A DNA stretch of 64,000 bases from Rhabditophanes sp. KR3021 (lineage: Eukaryota; Nematoda; Chromadorea; Rhabditida; Alloionematidae): positions 4,712,001 through 4,776,000 of the forward strand of contig CAUJLY010000004.1 of the NCBI GenBank assembly GCA_963281155.1, given 5' to 3'. The notes beneath the pieces were generated by a model, which ran no database searches, was not told the DNA's origin, and saw only the letters and a list, made by a program, of their open reading frames with translations. The position numbers were made by a program, and so were the translations under genes. Position 1 is the stretch's first letter; the number at the start of each line of letters is the position of its first letter. Of the stretch, positions 48,201 to 60,408 are shown piece after piece.

Positions 48201-48479
48201 TTTGATAATAATAAAGCCGAACAATTATTATGCATTTCTTTTCTAATAAATAAAGGCATGGGCAAACATTTACATATTTTGTAAACCATATCAACCGAGA
48301 TCAAGTATTGTATAATTCCATTTTTTGAATACATTCATACGCGCTTTTCCAATCATTCTCTTATAACGACACTTGAAAGCAAACACAAATAGCGGCATCT
48401 ACTTATTGTTTGACAGCAATTTATCTTACACGTAATTAACTATTGCTGCTAATACTTTGCCATTTAGGTACATATAAGA
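45202..48479. other. 3.3 kb gene-poor stretch
   Basis: No convincing coding sequence on either strand. It separates the 5' ends of two divergent genes and probably holds the RasGAP promoter, outron or a non-coding first exon. A small tandem repeat lies at 47121-47190. Confidence 0.5.
47121..47190. repeat. Short tandem repeat, period 22
   Basis: Three copies of CATTCATCTATCTATTTTAA with a two-base link, drifting in the last copy. Confidence 0.8.
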
Positions 48480-49286
48480 ATGTCATCCGATGAAGATACT
48501 GGTCGCTATAATAAAAAAAAGAAGACGCAAACAAGAATGGATAGATTGTATTCTACCAGATATTTCCCCAAGAGTTCAGACACATGTCCAGCTTTTTCAT
48601 CTGCCACCAATGCTTCACAACAATGTGGAACATTGAATAGATTATCAGGTTCCCTTGATGAAGAAAACTCTTCTGAAATGCACATAAAAAATGAGTATGA
48701 CTCCAATTCAAAAATCAACAGTGTTCCTGAACAACCATTACGAACAACACTCAACTTGACTGCTGACAAAAAGAAGGTCCCTAAACTTTCTACAAAATAT
48801 CCTCTAAAACGGTCAGCCAATGCTTCAAATCAACCTACAAATCAAGACCCCAGACCTCTTCTCAAACGACATTCAAATCATTCCCCGCAAGGGCCTTCGA
48901 AACGTGCTTCGAATGACTTTCCTAACACATCAAATAATTTGTTATCAGATTCTCCTAGAGACAAAACAGATTGTAATGAAGGAAGTGATTTTATACCACC
49001 ATACCCAACATGTTATCCTTCGTTCTATCCAACACCTTACAACACACCTTATCCAGCATACTATCCTTTGAATTATCCAATGCCTTTCCAGGGATTTCCT
49101 TTGGGACACATACATGAAATAGTGAATGAACGAATTGATTCAATTGGAGGCAATAGGTTCAGTAACACTGAAAATCTGTCTGAATCTGATGTCATATTGT
49201 GTTCGAAATGTCAATGTGTTGTCGAAGAGAAACCGAATGAAGTTGAAATAAAGACTGAGCATAATTCTGATTTTACTTTCATGTAG
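48480..49286 (+). CDS. Unrecognised Pro/Tyr/Asn-rich protein, 268 residues
   Basis: Single exon with the ATG 12 bases after CATTTAG. The protein has a basic N-terminus (YNKKKKTQTRMDR), Ser/Asn-rich low-complexity sequence, a Pro/Tyr repeat region (YPTCYPSFYPTPYNTPYPAY) and a C-terminal CSKCQC cluster. No membrane span or signal peptide. The basic start and disordered middle suggest a nuclear or RNA-binding role, but I have no family match. The next gene starts 210 bases downstream on the same strand. Confidence 0.65.
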   Translation: MSSDEDTGRYNKKKKTQTRMDRLYSTRYFPKSSDTCPAFSSATNASQQCGTLNRLSGSLDEENSSEMHIKNEYDSNSKINSVPEQPLRTTLNLTADKKKVPKLSTKYPLKRSANASNQPTNQDPRPLLKRHSNHSPQGPSKRASNDFPNTSNNLLSDSPRDKTDCNEGSDFIPPYPTCYPSFYPTPYNTPYPAYYPLNYPMPFQGFPLGHIHEIVNERIDSIGGNRFSNTENLSESDVILCSKCQCVVEEKPNEVEIKTEHNSDFTFM

Positions 49287-49496
49287 TTAATTTTTTTAGG
49301 ATTTAACTTTTGTATCATTTGTGTAATTAATCGTAAATAAAATTTAATTTTCCTTGTACCATCGTAATTACAGTATTTTTCCAAAGTAATATATGCTAAT
49401 TTACCTGTTTGAGATAAAAAGCAAATTTTTAACCATTAATTTTGAATAAAAGCAGCTTCGAAATGAGGTTATTTTAAAATTTCGTCACTCTCAATT

Positions 49497-50411
49497 ATGG
49501 ATCCTACCTTTTTCCTTTTCAAGGAGCTAATCCACGAAGAAACTCAAACCAAAAAGCTGATCTTGAGAAATACTTCCAAGAAAGATGTTGTCTTCAAGAT
49601 TCGCCAAAGCTGCCCATTGTCGATCAAGGTGAAATCTCACGCTGGAGCCATTCGTGTCGGGAAATGCATCAGTGTAAACGTTACGATGAACTCTAGTTTT
49701 TCTGTCATTGAATCTCGAGTTGACAAAATCTATCTTGATGTCTATTGCCAAGATATTAATAAAACTAACATAAAGGAAAGAAGAGGTTGGTTGTACAATG
49801 ATAACCACGACGTATCCCAACTTTCACATCGCTTCATTATCAAGCAATCCAGACTAAACATTCCTCCAACTATGGTCATTAATCTCCCTGGAAAAGCTAT
49901 TTTGGTTGGACGCATTGTCGTTCCAATCGACTATGCTTCCGAAGAGGATGTTAAGACCTGTTATCAAATTGACAAAGGTAAATTTGAATTATTTGAACGA
50001 ATCTTATTGCATAAATGCAAATTTTAGGCATCGCTGAGGCAACTTCTTTGACGTCTAGAGACAAGGCTGAATATGATCCTTCTAAAAGCAATGGTTTGTT
50101 TTTCTCCACCCCTGTAATGCGTTCTCATAATCGCGAAAAAAGTTGAACATCCGTTGGTTGGCAAAATAATTGATGAGAAAGCAACTTTTAATGCCGCTGC
50201 TGTACAACACCACGAACCTAGTCTTTTGGGCCAATTTTTCAGTTATTTGTTCCCAGCTAGCAACGCTCGTGACCCAGCTGACGATGGATATGTTAGCAAT
50301 GACGATAGTTTGGAATTTACCGAATCAACCAAACTTACTGACATAAAATATAAGTCCCGCGAACATCGTCGTTCTAAGCAAAATCAAGGATTAGGAGTAT
50401 GCGGAATTTGA
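49497..50411 (+). CDS. MSP-domain protein
   Basis: Protein of 271 residues from three exons: 49497-49977, 50028-50093, 50143-50411 (816 bases). The N-terminal 115 residues form a major-sperm-protein immunoglobulin-like fold: ETQTKKLILRNTSKKDVVFK, IRQSCPLSIKVK and GKCISVNVTMNSS, the layout shared with VAP proteins. The C-terminal part includes a hydrophobic patch (SLLGQFFSYLFPA) and an acidic-basic tail (KYKSREHRRSKQNQ). In nematodes such proteins may be cytoskeletal in sperm or membrane-contact adaptors. The second intron has an unusual acceptor ending GAAAAAAG; reading through it meets a stop, so the intron is required. Confidence 0.8.
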
Positions 50412-50685
50412 TTTGGACTTAATAAATAAAAACAACTATCTTGCTTTGAAAATTTATTTTGGTTATATTGATGATATTGCAGCTTTAACATTATAACATA
50501 AATTTTTTCAACTGCTACTAATAGATTTTGATATGTTTATTAAATAAATCAATATGATAATGTTAAATCTTATTTCCTATGTAAGACAAACACACTTAAT
50601 ACACTTAAATAATTAACTGCGAAATGAAACACATTTATCAAGATTAATCTATCACATCGAAAAAAATCACATAGTCTCACTAAAA
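50412..50685. other. Intergenic
   Basis: AT-rich 3' flank with poly-A signal; nothing else seen. Confidence 0.4.
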
Positions 50686-50840
50686 ATGGCTATGAAACAA
50701 ACCATGATATTTAATTTTACATTTATTTTGTTTATCCTTTCCAACACACGACATGTTGTGCTGGCCCGTAATATGTAAGAATTTATTTTTCCTTTAAAAT
50801 GTCCCATTTCTTTTGTTTATCCAGACATTTCTATAACTAA
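50686..50840 (+). CDS. Possible short secreted peptide, 34 residues
   Basis: Two exons, 50686-50774 and 50825-50840, join in phase with a GTAAGA donor and TTATCCAG acceptor. The product starts with a strong signal sequence (MIFNFTFILFILSNTRHV) and ends LARNIHFYN, a possible short mature peptide. Length and the small final exon are unusual, so it could be chance; the consistent splice sites and signal peptide are the only support. Confidence 0.3.
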
Positions 50841-52108
50841 ATTGTATTTCTTTTATGGATCTTTTAAACCCATTTAATTGCATTTGTGGCAATAATAATT
50901 ATGAAATAATCATATTACCAATGGCGATTATTTGATAATTAAATTTGATAACTAAATTTGATAGCTCAATTTGATGACTGTATTTGATAGTAGAATTTGT
51001 TTTTTTGCAAAAGCTAAATTAGCTTTTTTACATAAATCTTTTTATGCTTTATTTTTTGGTAAACCACATCATAATAGATGTTTATTCACATTGTTCTTTG
51101 ATTCGCCAAAATGTTTTTAATTTTTTTATATTTAGTAAACTTTTCAACCCATAAAAGTTACGATCGAGATACGGAAGTGTTTGTCGTTTAAAAAAACATT
51201 GGCATATGCAATACGATGTGTCTTTATAACAAAATATTTGTTTCGAACTGATGTTGAAAAGTGTCTTGGATATGCATTACTAATTATGAAACCGGCGAAG
51301 CCATGAATCACGAGCCAATTTTTTAATCTATACATTTCCTTGTTTTGCTTTTTATCATCTTAAACCTCAAAGGAGGTTCTATTTAAAGAACAATACCATT
51401 GTTTTTGTTAACTCTACGAAGGATTATATTGACACAAATTTGCTATCAATCCCAAATATAACTCATGTTTGTCTTTCATTTGAATCTCTACGGTTTTGAT
51501 TACTTATTTAATATATAAACTTATGTTATGAACTAGATAAATTATTGATAAATCGCAGCTTTTTATTACATTCAAATGGAACTTTTTATAAAATTCTTAT
51601 TACAAACAGCTGATTCTCCAGTAAGACCTTAATATATTATTTATCATGCATACAAATACCATTTCAGTGAGTTGTGAGGGGATCTTTCAGCGAATTACAT
51701 AAATTACATACTTCTAGATAAAGTAAAATAATGATATTATTTAAAGCTACAAAAAATGAAATATTTTCATTCATTTACTTATCATTATGAACTAAATATT
51801 CTTTGTATACTTAAATTTTTGTTCTTTAAATTTCTCAAATTTCATTTTTGCATTTTTACATTTTTACTTACTATGCCATTACTGCGTTGAAGTATACTAT
51901 CATGTTTCTAAGCAATTATTACCATATGACGTTCTACAATTATATAAGCTTTAGATTGTTTTTGTAATATAATTTTAATGAATGTTAATAAATTTTCCAT
52001 TTGTATGGAACTAACTTTTATTTAAGATAATGATGAGATGGCCTATAATAAATTCCGTAATATATTTTTATAACGATTAATAGAAAACATTAAATATATT
52101 TTCAGAGT
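50841..52108. other. Intergenic with a short tandem repeat
   Basis: AT-rich. Holds the period-14 repeat at 50932-50999. A minus-strand 63-codon frame (51144-51335) has a faint likeness to small mitochondrial proteins but ends at a T-run break. No other gene seen. Confidence 0.4.
50932..50999. repeat. Short tandem repeat, period about 14
   Basis: About five degenerate copies of AATTTGATAACTAA, diverging toward the right. Confidence 0.75.
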
Positions 52109-53116
52109 ATGCCAAAGACGTCTAAAAGAATCATATTAATAACTGGTTGCTTATCAGGTGTGGGCAAACAAGCAGCTATAAGTTTGTTAAACAATAGACA
52201 AAATAACTTTGTAATTTTTCATGGAGACACGAAAGAACATTGCGAAAAATTAATAACGGCCATTTCTGAATTACACGAAAATCCTATTACTGAGAGCATT
52301 GATTATGTGGCTGCGGATTTTTCAGATTTAAAAGAAGTAGTTAGGATGGCAGAAGAAATTAAAATCCGATTTCCAAATTTAAACCATTTGATATGTTGTG
52401 AAAATGTAATGAGTCAAAGACAGATAATTACAAAGAATTCTTTAGAATTAACTTTTCAAGTGAACCATCTTGCACATTTTTACCTTATCAGTCAACTACT
52501 TCCTATTTTGAAACAAAATGCCCCTTCTCAAATTATAGTTGCTGGAAGTTCATTGCATTCGATGTAAGTTAAGAAAAGATTATTTTTTTGAGCACATCAT
52601 AATTAGGTACATTAGAGTTAAGTATATTACATTATACTTTTCTCGAATATATCTTTATTTATTTTACTATTTAGTATTTATTTTAGAAGTGGTCTGGATT
52701 TGGATGATGTATTGTGCGAGAAAACATATGACAAATATATGCAATTTAGCAGGACGATGCTCATGAATCAAATGATGGTTCTTGCTCTTTTTCATAGAAT
52801 GAATGAGGCTGGAGATGAAACGATAAATGTTAATATAGTTGATGCATCTCCTATCCTCGAAAAAAACAGCTGTAACCGAAACGGAAGACTTTCTTTGTCT
52901 AATAGTACTTTAGTTATTGATAGCAAAGAAAATAAGTCTATTGGTGAATTGTTGGAATGTGGAACATTTGATCATTTTTCAGGAAGGTTTTTTGATATGC
53001 ATGGCCGTCAAATACAATCTAGCGTGCAAGCTAGTGACGTCAGAAATCAAAAAGTATTCTGGGATTTCTCTGAAAGAATGTGCGACAACGTTTTCAATAA
53101 AGTGCTTTCTGAATAA
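52109..53116 (+). CDS. Short-chain dehydrogenase-like protein with degenerate active site
   Basis: Protein of 294 residues from two exons, 52109-52563 and 52687-53116 (885 bases). It has the SDR fold of the retinol-dehydrogenase/WWOX group: TGCLSGVGKQAAISLL is the nucleotide-binding TGxxxGxG, DFSDLKEVVRMAEEI is the second strand, and VNHLAHFYLISQLLP and VAGSSLHS (catalytic-type Ser) follow. The NNAG position reads CCEN, and the expected Y-x-x-x-K is replaced by YMQFSR, without a Tyr-Lys pair at the right distance. I infer that it binds nucleotide weakly or not at all and is probably not an active dehydrogenase; a pseudoenzyme role is possible. The C-terminal 100 residues are divergent. Confidence 0.75.
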
Positions 53117-53895
53117 AGAGAAGCACAAACTACAATTCTTCAACACTCCATCACCAGTTCATTTTTTGGATATTTGGGAACTGAAGTGTGAATAATGAAA
53201 TGGCATGATTTAGTTTTACTTTCCGCTTACATGAGACATTAAGTTAACATTTTATAATTCAAAAAAGCATCAATTAGTGCTTACCAAACAATCTTACATC
53301 GTTTGGTTATCAATTGCTAGAAACGGTTTATCAAATTTAAAAATTATTTAAAACAGTTTAACGAAGCAAATGTTTATTGCAAAAGCTTTGATTGTATATT
53401 TTTCCAGATATTGCAATGTTTACATAAAAACTTAGTCGCCGTCGTGTTTAATTGTGTCAAAAACAAAATATATTCCAGCATATTTAACTTTAGACATTAT
53501 TTTAAATAAAGCTAATTTTAGCTTATTTTTCCAAAGGTCACAAAATAATTTTGTTTATATAGAAAATAGTTAATCTTTCCCAATGTTTTCCTTCCACTTT
53601 ATTTCTAATTTAAGTGTTTTTGTCAAAAGTCGTAACATTTATTTATGCTTTTGTTCATTTTGCTAAAGCAGCTATTTGAATACTGTTTTCCAAGATGTGA
53701 AATGCACCAAATAAATTTGAAAATATGTTCACCATTCAATAAGAATGCATAAGTAATTTATCTTTTCGATCTTTAATTACTAAATAATGCGGACAAAGTT
53801 TTTATTAACAGTGTAATTAAGTATACATCAAAAAGTTATTCATCAGAAGGCATTGAAAGTTATTGGATCATTTTATGTAATAAAATATTTAAAGT
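53117..53895. other. Convergent 3' spacer
   Basis: AT-rich with poly-A type signals; no gene seen. Confidence 0.5.
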
Positions 53896-55746
53896 TTACT
53901 CTCGAACTTTTACAGTCAATGGGACAAGTCTGTTGCGAAAAACAATATTCATAATGAGGGCAATAAGCATTATAATTCCTTGAAAAATTACGCAGTACAA
54001 GGGCCCATTCATTTGGAAAAGAATGGAAATTATCAAGGGGCCAACCCCACGAGCAATGCATCCAAAAAATTCCATCATGCTTTGCATTCCGGATTGCCGT
54101 CTTGGGCCTGAAATAGTTATTAAAATTTAATTTAAGTATTAATAATAAATACCCAGACAGTTTGAAAAGACGACGCCATTAGGTCCAGAAATGCTCGGGA
54201 ATCCCATTCCTAAAATATTAAAATTAAACGCCATAATTAAGAAAAATTACCTAGACAAATAATCATACTAGCAATATAAACTGGCAATGGAATTCTATTA
54301 CTGGACTCGCACCACGAAAAATTTCTTGAGCACCCGCCAAATAATTTCGTGTTTTCAATCGTTGTATTTTCAATTAATGGAATATAATCTAGCTTCTCAG
54401 AATAAAACATCGGAAAATTGACTACATTATATCCAATGAAAGCAATAAGCCCGAAATTGATCAAATGACGAGAATCACTAAAAGCATTATAAAAGTATTT
54501 CAAATCATATATATCATCAAAATATATTATTTCCCAACTTACAGTTTAATGATACACGAATATGCTTGTAACATAAAGTTTCCAAAATTAGTTAATGAAC
54601 ACATGGCTAAAATAATACCGTTGTACAAAATCGCTTCACTGTCATTCCAATTATACATTGCAATGGTCCAAGGAGATGCTAAAACTTCGATGTTTGTTGC
54701 CATAGACTGTAAACAAATCCAATTGAAGATGCAAATCGTAATTGCTAGTTTGTCAAATGGAGGAACTTCGACCTTATTATTTTCAGTACTGATATCGTCG
54801 TTTTCCTCAATCCCAATGAAAGTTTCTTTAAATGTTAACTTGAAGAAAATGATTGAAACTAAGCAAAATAAACACATGACAAATGCGGGAGCGGTGAATT
54901 GGTTGACAGTCAGAAATAGCAGGAATTTGCGGTTGTAACCACCAAGAGGATTGAAAATAATTTGAATAACTGGCCCTAATGTGGCGCCAATGCAGAGGGC
55001 GCCGATTCCGGTGGATATTACTTTTTTGCGGTCATTTTGGGTGCAAGCTGTTGCGTTGTATGATCTCAAAACACCCTGAAATGTTAATTCAGTTTAGTGC
55101 CAATTTAATAAAGCTTTCTTACGGTAGTACCCGATCCAAAGCCCACGAGAAGTCTTGAAAAAATCATGAAACTATTAATCATTGAATCAGGGACACTTGG
55201 CAAAAGGGAATACATGAAATTACCACAAATAACAAAACAGAGTCCTACACAAACAGGGTTTTTTGTTGATTTTGTTTTTGAACTATAAATACCAAAAACG
55301 GGTGATCCTATAGTTTGTCCCAAGGAAAAACATGCAACGCAAATTCCAAAAGTTTCTACTCTCGCATTTGGAGTCAGCGCTTGCAAATATGGCCACATGG
55401 ATGTGAAGAAAACTGTGACTTGCACGCCACAGAAAAACAACATAACATAAACTAAATAAATAGATTGCCAATCGGTAACTGCCTCCTTAAATTTCCTAAA
55501 AAATCATTAGTTTGGTTAAATTTAAACTTGCTTCAATGCATCGTCTTCATTTTTTTCGGTATTTGAGTTTTCATCCTTAATATTTTCTTCTTTCGCATTA
55601 TCAGGATAACTAATCTTAAAGGAGTCTTTTTTATCTCCGTAAAATTTTAGCTCAATTGCTTTAATTTTTTCTTCCATTTCGAAATAAACTTTAATAGAAG
55701 AATATGCTAGAAATATTACTGATGCTTTGAAACGGTGTGACTTCAT
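53896..55746 (-). CDS. MFSD8/CLN7-like lysosomal membrane transporter
   Basis: Major-facilitator protein of 536 residues from six exons: 55746-55528, 55485-55123, 55075-54543, 54477-54251, 54209-54153, 54107-53896 (1611 bases). MFSD8 is a lysosomal chloride/solute transporter, lost in CLN7 neuronal ceroid lipofuscinosis. Recognisable family segments are TSMWPYLQALTPNA, FSLGQTIGSPVFGIYS, then RLLVGFGSGTTGVLRSYNAT, and GALCIGATLGPVIQIIF. A second set of six spans fills the C-terminal half, with a Cys-containing luminal loop (LFGGCSRNFSWCESS). The first exon is polar and acidic; an internal start at MEEKIKAIE is possible. Several CLN7-like paralogues are usual in nematodes. Confidence 0.85.
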
Positions 55747-56640
55747 TTATATAGTCATTCAAATAATATTTCGAAAAGGATTTGCATTAAATGAAACCAC
55801 TTTTCATTGACTTTAAATGCTAATAAAAGATCACTAGACGAACAATTTTTTAAACCGTAAAAAGACTCAAACTTTCGCAAATTTTACTCATTTGTATGTG
55901 TTTAAAGTTACACTTTTTGAAAATTATTCAATTTATATTCAAAATGATATCAAGTTAAAACTTATCACATTGTACATTCACAATACAATATGGCAAATAA
56001 TCATTGTATGAGGCCATCTATTAATTATATTTTGTGGCAAACGTTATTTAGAATAGGGACATGCATTTAATTGTTTGTAGTAATTATTTATTAAAAAATT
56101 TGAATGTAATACTTTATAAGAAAATATTCAATGTAGTGTCAATTTAGAATAAATATTGAATATTGTTCAGTATGGAATAGCTCGATTTTCATATTTTGTT
56201 AAAATTGACCAAACAATTTGATTAATTATTAGAGGAATAGTTATTAAAAAATAATTACACACAATAAAACAATTTTTTGGAATAATCATATAAGTTTCCA
56301 TTTCTTATTATTCGAGGCAATCTAGTAATTATTGGCCTTGTATAGTAAATCCATCATGCAATTATCATGTTTTCAGACGACTTTTCACCCAAGATATTGT
56401 AACAGAAGTATTTATTGCTTTATAAATGGACACGCTGATTATGTTGATGATTTTAATAATTGCAAATTAGTAACCAATGCGGGATACAATTTTAACAAGT
56501 CTGTTAACGATATAACATAAATAATAATAGACGTCAGTGTCATTTACTCAAAATCACCATTTTATGAAGTCATTATCACTATTAAGGATCATCTAAATAT
56601 TAAGAACATGAGCAAATATAAATAATATAATGAAAAAATA
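55747..56640. other. Intergenic
   Basis: AT-rich spacer between two minus-strand genes. Short frames only; nothing supported. Confidence 0.5.
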
Positions 56641-57533
56641 TTATTTGTACGTATTATGATTAGTTAGTATAAGATGTTTATTTTGGAAATGTTTAAACAC
56701 AGGTGTAGTTTGAGGTTTGCTCGATTTACTTGAAGAATTTGATTTATCGTCAATTTTAATACACTTTTGAAATTCGGCAATTGTTTGAGTGTGACCAATT
56801 GATGGAGTAAGCTTGTCATAAACAAAAAATTCGTTTTCAGTCCAAGTAATATCAACCCCAGATTCATGCTTTGCTTTATCTGCACAAGCAGCTCTTTTTC
56901 TTACACCAAGATCTTTTCTAAGCATGTCCAATTCGTGATACAAGATAATTACGGACCACATAGTATCGACAGTGATCTGTTCCTGAGAGAAAATGTCATT
57001 ATTCTTCGAGCAAAAATTTATCAATGGCAAGAACGGATCCTGAGGTCCATTGGAGCACTCTACATTACCCGGCAACTCCAATCTTTCTATATTTCATCAA
57101 TTTTGACTATCATTTTTAAGTTTTAATTTGTCTGATATGAAAAACACAGAAAATTATAATGTTTGACAAATAAAATTATATCTTACTTGTCATAAAGCTT
57201 CCAATTATTGCAATTAGTAGTAGGATGCATCCACGACTGTTGATATTTTTCAAATTCAGCTTTACAATCTATTTGTCCATAAGCATTTCTTTTTTAAAAG
57301 TACAAAGTTAGAATTTTTTAAATCAGCTGTCATTATTTCTAGTTTATTTTTTACTAATTGTATCGGTTTTGCTACATCGTTTTTGACAAGTGATTTCTCG
57401 TTGTTGGCGTTACTGGTTGATAAAACATTCATTTGTGAGTTGCCATTGTTTACCTTATTCAAATCCAATTTAACCCAAAGTTATTGCGATCTGTTTTTCG
57501 GTCCTTATCTTGCTTGGATGCATCTTTAGTCAT
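56641..57533 (-). CDS. Unrecognised 200-residue protein with Cys/Trp motif
   Basis: Three exons on minus, 57533-57475, 57288-57187 and 57082-56641 (603 bases), give one stop-free frame. The N-terminus is basic (KDASKQDKDRKTDRNN). A compact central motif reads DCKAEFEKYQQSW followed by TNCNNWKLYD, with Cys and Trp spaced as in small Cys-paired folds. The C-terminal part has a helical VDTMWSVIILYHELDMLRKD and a Ser/Lys-rich tail. Both 3' splice sites end in AAAG (AAAAAAG and TAGAAAG), which is uncommon. An alternative second exon in another frame (57412-57290) leads to a stop. The gene lies head to head with PSMA6. No family recognised. Confidence 0.5.
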
Positions 57534-57756
57534 GGTTAAAAAAGACTTAAAGAAATCAAAAATGAGCTATATTTTGTGTTATAACATTTTCATGTAGGTA
57601 TTTATTTGCCAGCATTCAAATTTCATCCAAAGTCAAATTTACTAATTGTGTTGGGTTTCCATTCAACTCTCGCAACGATTGTTTACACTCGTTTTAGTTT
57701 TAAAGTCATCGTTTACGCTTGTCTTCTCCATTCACTAAGCAAACCTTATTTGATAA

Positions 57757-58594
<838 letters not shown>

Positions 58595-58962
58595 ATTATT
58601 TAACTTTATAAAAGTTCCGGTGGATATTGAAAGATAATATTTTGTAACTCTCTATTATTCTGGAAATTATCCAATATTTTACATAAAATAATTATAAAAA
58701 CTCATTCATTTAAGTATATTTATTTATTTCATTAACCATAATTATAATTACTGCTGGAATGTTTCTACCAAGATCATTTTACAATTTAAAAGCTGGTATA
58801 CGCATCATGGGTTAACTTATTAGAAGATATCGTATCGTGGCTTAACATTCTAAAAGCTAGCATGTACCTTGATTTAAATGAAAAAGTTTACAATATTATT
58901 ATTTTATAATTAAAACGCTAGCATATAATATTATCCAATTTAAAAGACAGCGTATTTTTATT
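58595..58962. other. Convergent 3' spacer with degenerate short repeats
   Basis: Holds about four diverged copies of the motif TTTAAAAGCnnnnATA, which also matches the terminal codons of the neighbouring ADO gene; listed separately. Confidence 0.5.
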
Positions 58963-58990
58963 TCACAGTTTAAAAGCCGACATATCAAGA
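58780..58990. repeat. Degenerate repeats similar to the ADO C-terminal codons
   Basis: TTTAAAAGCTGGTATACG near 58780, TTCTAAAAGCTAGCATG near 58848, ATTAAAACGCTAGCATA near 58911 and TTTAAAAGACAGCGTA near 58939 all resemble TTTAAAAGCCGACATATC at the coding end of ADO. Spacing is irregular. Confidence 0.5.
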
Positions 58991-59697
58991 TATTCTGGAG
59001 CTTCACATTTTTTGAGCCATGTCAATTGTCCATGTTCTTTATTATTGTCAGGAGTATTCTCAAAATACTGGGCTTTTCTGCCACAATATCCAGGATACAA
59101 TAAATCAAAAAAAGCCGTATTATCTTCTAAAGCTTCAATAGAATGAATGTTTCCTTGGAACGGAGATAAATAAGTAACTGTATTCATATGATCTTCACAT
59201 GTTATTATTTTTGATCCTTCACATTTGACAGGGACATATTCATCATTTTTTGAGAATTCAGAACTACTAGTGGCTCTCACATCTTTCTCTTCGTTGGGTT
59301 GTAAATATGAGTAGGTTGTTAATTGAATGGTACCTTGTAATATCTAAAATGTACGAATTACTAAATGTGTCTTTAATTCAAATATTTGCTTATCAAATTT
59401 AGTATTTGATCGCCTACTTACTTTAAGAAATCCATGCATATCAGAATGATCATGCAATGGAATATTACCATATTTCTTTAAAAACCCAAAACATGTGGCA
59501 TTGTAATTTTGAGACTCTGCTATGTGTATAGAATACATTGGTTTCATTTGGAGATGCGATTCTAGATTAGGAAGTTCAGCATTATATAAGATATCATATT
59601 TGGAGTAGAATCTTAGTTTGTCCAGAATTTGAGAGTAGTTTTTGCTTGCAGCTAATTGTTCGCAAGACTTTAATAGTTCCTGTAAATTTTTGTGCAT
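58963..59697 (-). CDS. ado-1: 2-aminoethanethiol (cysteamine) dioxygenase ADO
   Basis: Thiol dioxygenase of 218 residues that oxidises cysteamine to hypotaurine and N-terminal Cys of proteins, an oxygen-sensing step. Two exons, 59697-59422 and 59343-58963 (657 bases), split after the iron-binding site. Iron ligands are visible: PLHDHSDMHGFLK gives the first two His and GNIHSIEALEDNTAFFDLL gives the third, each with the family spacing. The closing PGYCGRKAQYFEN is also typical. Single cupin fold with no extra domains. Confidence 0.9.
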
Positions 59698-60408
59698 GAT
59701 CTGAAGTAATAACTAACAATAACATTTAAACTATCTAACTATTAATTTAGTCTTGGAATAAAGCATATTTGACAATTTCCGAGTACAAATAGACTACCAT
59801 TCATTTTAGCTTCAAAGATCTTAATATTATTCATTATTATTTTTCTACATTATGCCTTTATTTACAAAATAATTCTTCAAAATATTATTATTTTTTAATA
59901 GAACTAAAGAATAATCACATAAAAGTATATGTTTGTGTGATTCCAATTTATATAGTTGCGGCCTTTGCTACCTTTATTTGGTTAAGGAGAGTATTTTACT
60001 TTACATGTAAACCTTAATTTTACCCTTATTTAATATCTATGAGTAACATTTGGTCTCTAGTTAGAATGAGTTAAGTTTTAAAAATTAAATAAACTTAAAG
60101 TTTAAAATTGTACCGTATTAAGCGTGACTGAATAGTTGTAATTAATTTTATTATTATATTTATATTCTTACAACCAAGGAAAATCATATTCTGAATGCGC
60201 AGCACATCGATTTTTAAATTTTTACATTAAACTTAATTATGCTATTTCGTTATATAAGCATATTAAAAAGCGATGTTATTCTTGTAACGAATTATGACTA
60301 AAAACACGCGTGGAAATTAGGTAGCTTGTTATGTGTATAAATTCACTTGCTTTTTCAGCCCAACTTTAAATACATACTTGCTAATACAGTCTATGCTCTT
60401 ATTAAGAT
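59698..60408. other. Divergent promoter region
   Basis: AT-rich sequence between the ADO start and the zinc-finger gene start; nothing else seen. Confidence 0.5.

Noticed and set aside
51144..51335. Minus-strand frame with slight likeness to a small cytochrome oxidase subunit
   Set aside because: Similarity covers few residues and the frame breaks at a T-run; no splice solution found.
57290..57412. Alternative exon of the 200-residue gene (LVKNDVAKPIQLVKNK)
   Set aside because: It opens after a good CAACCAG acceptor but has no phase-compatible donor and leads to a stop; skipping it gives a continuous frame.
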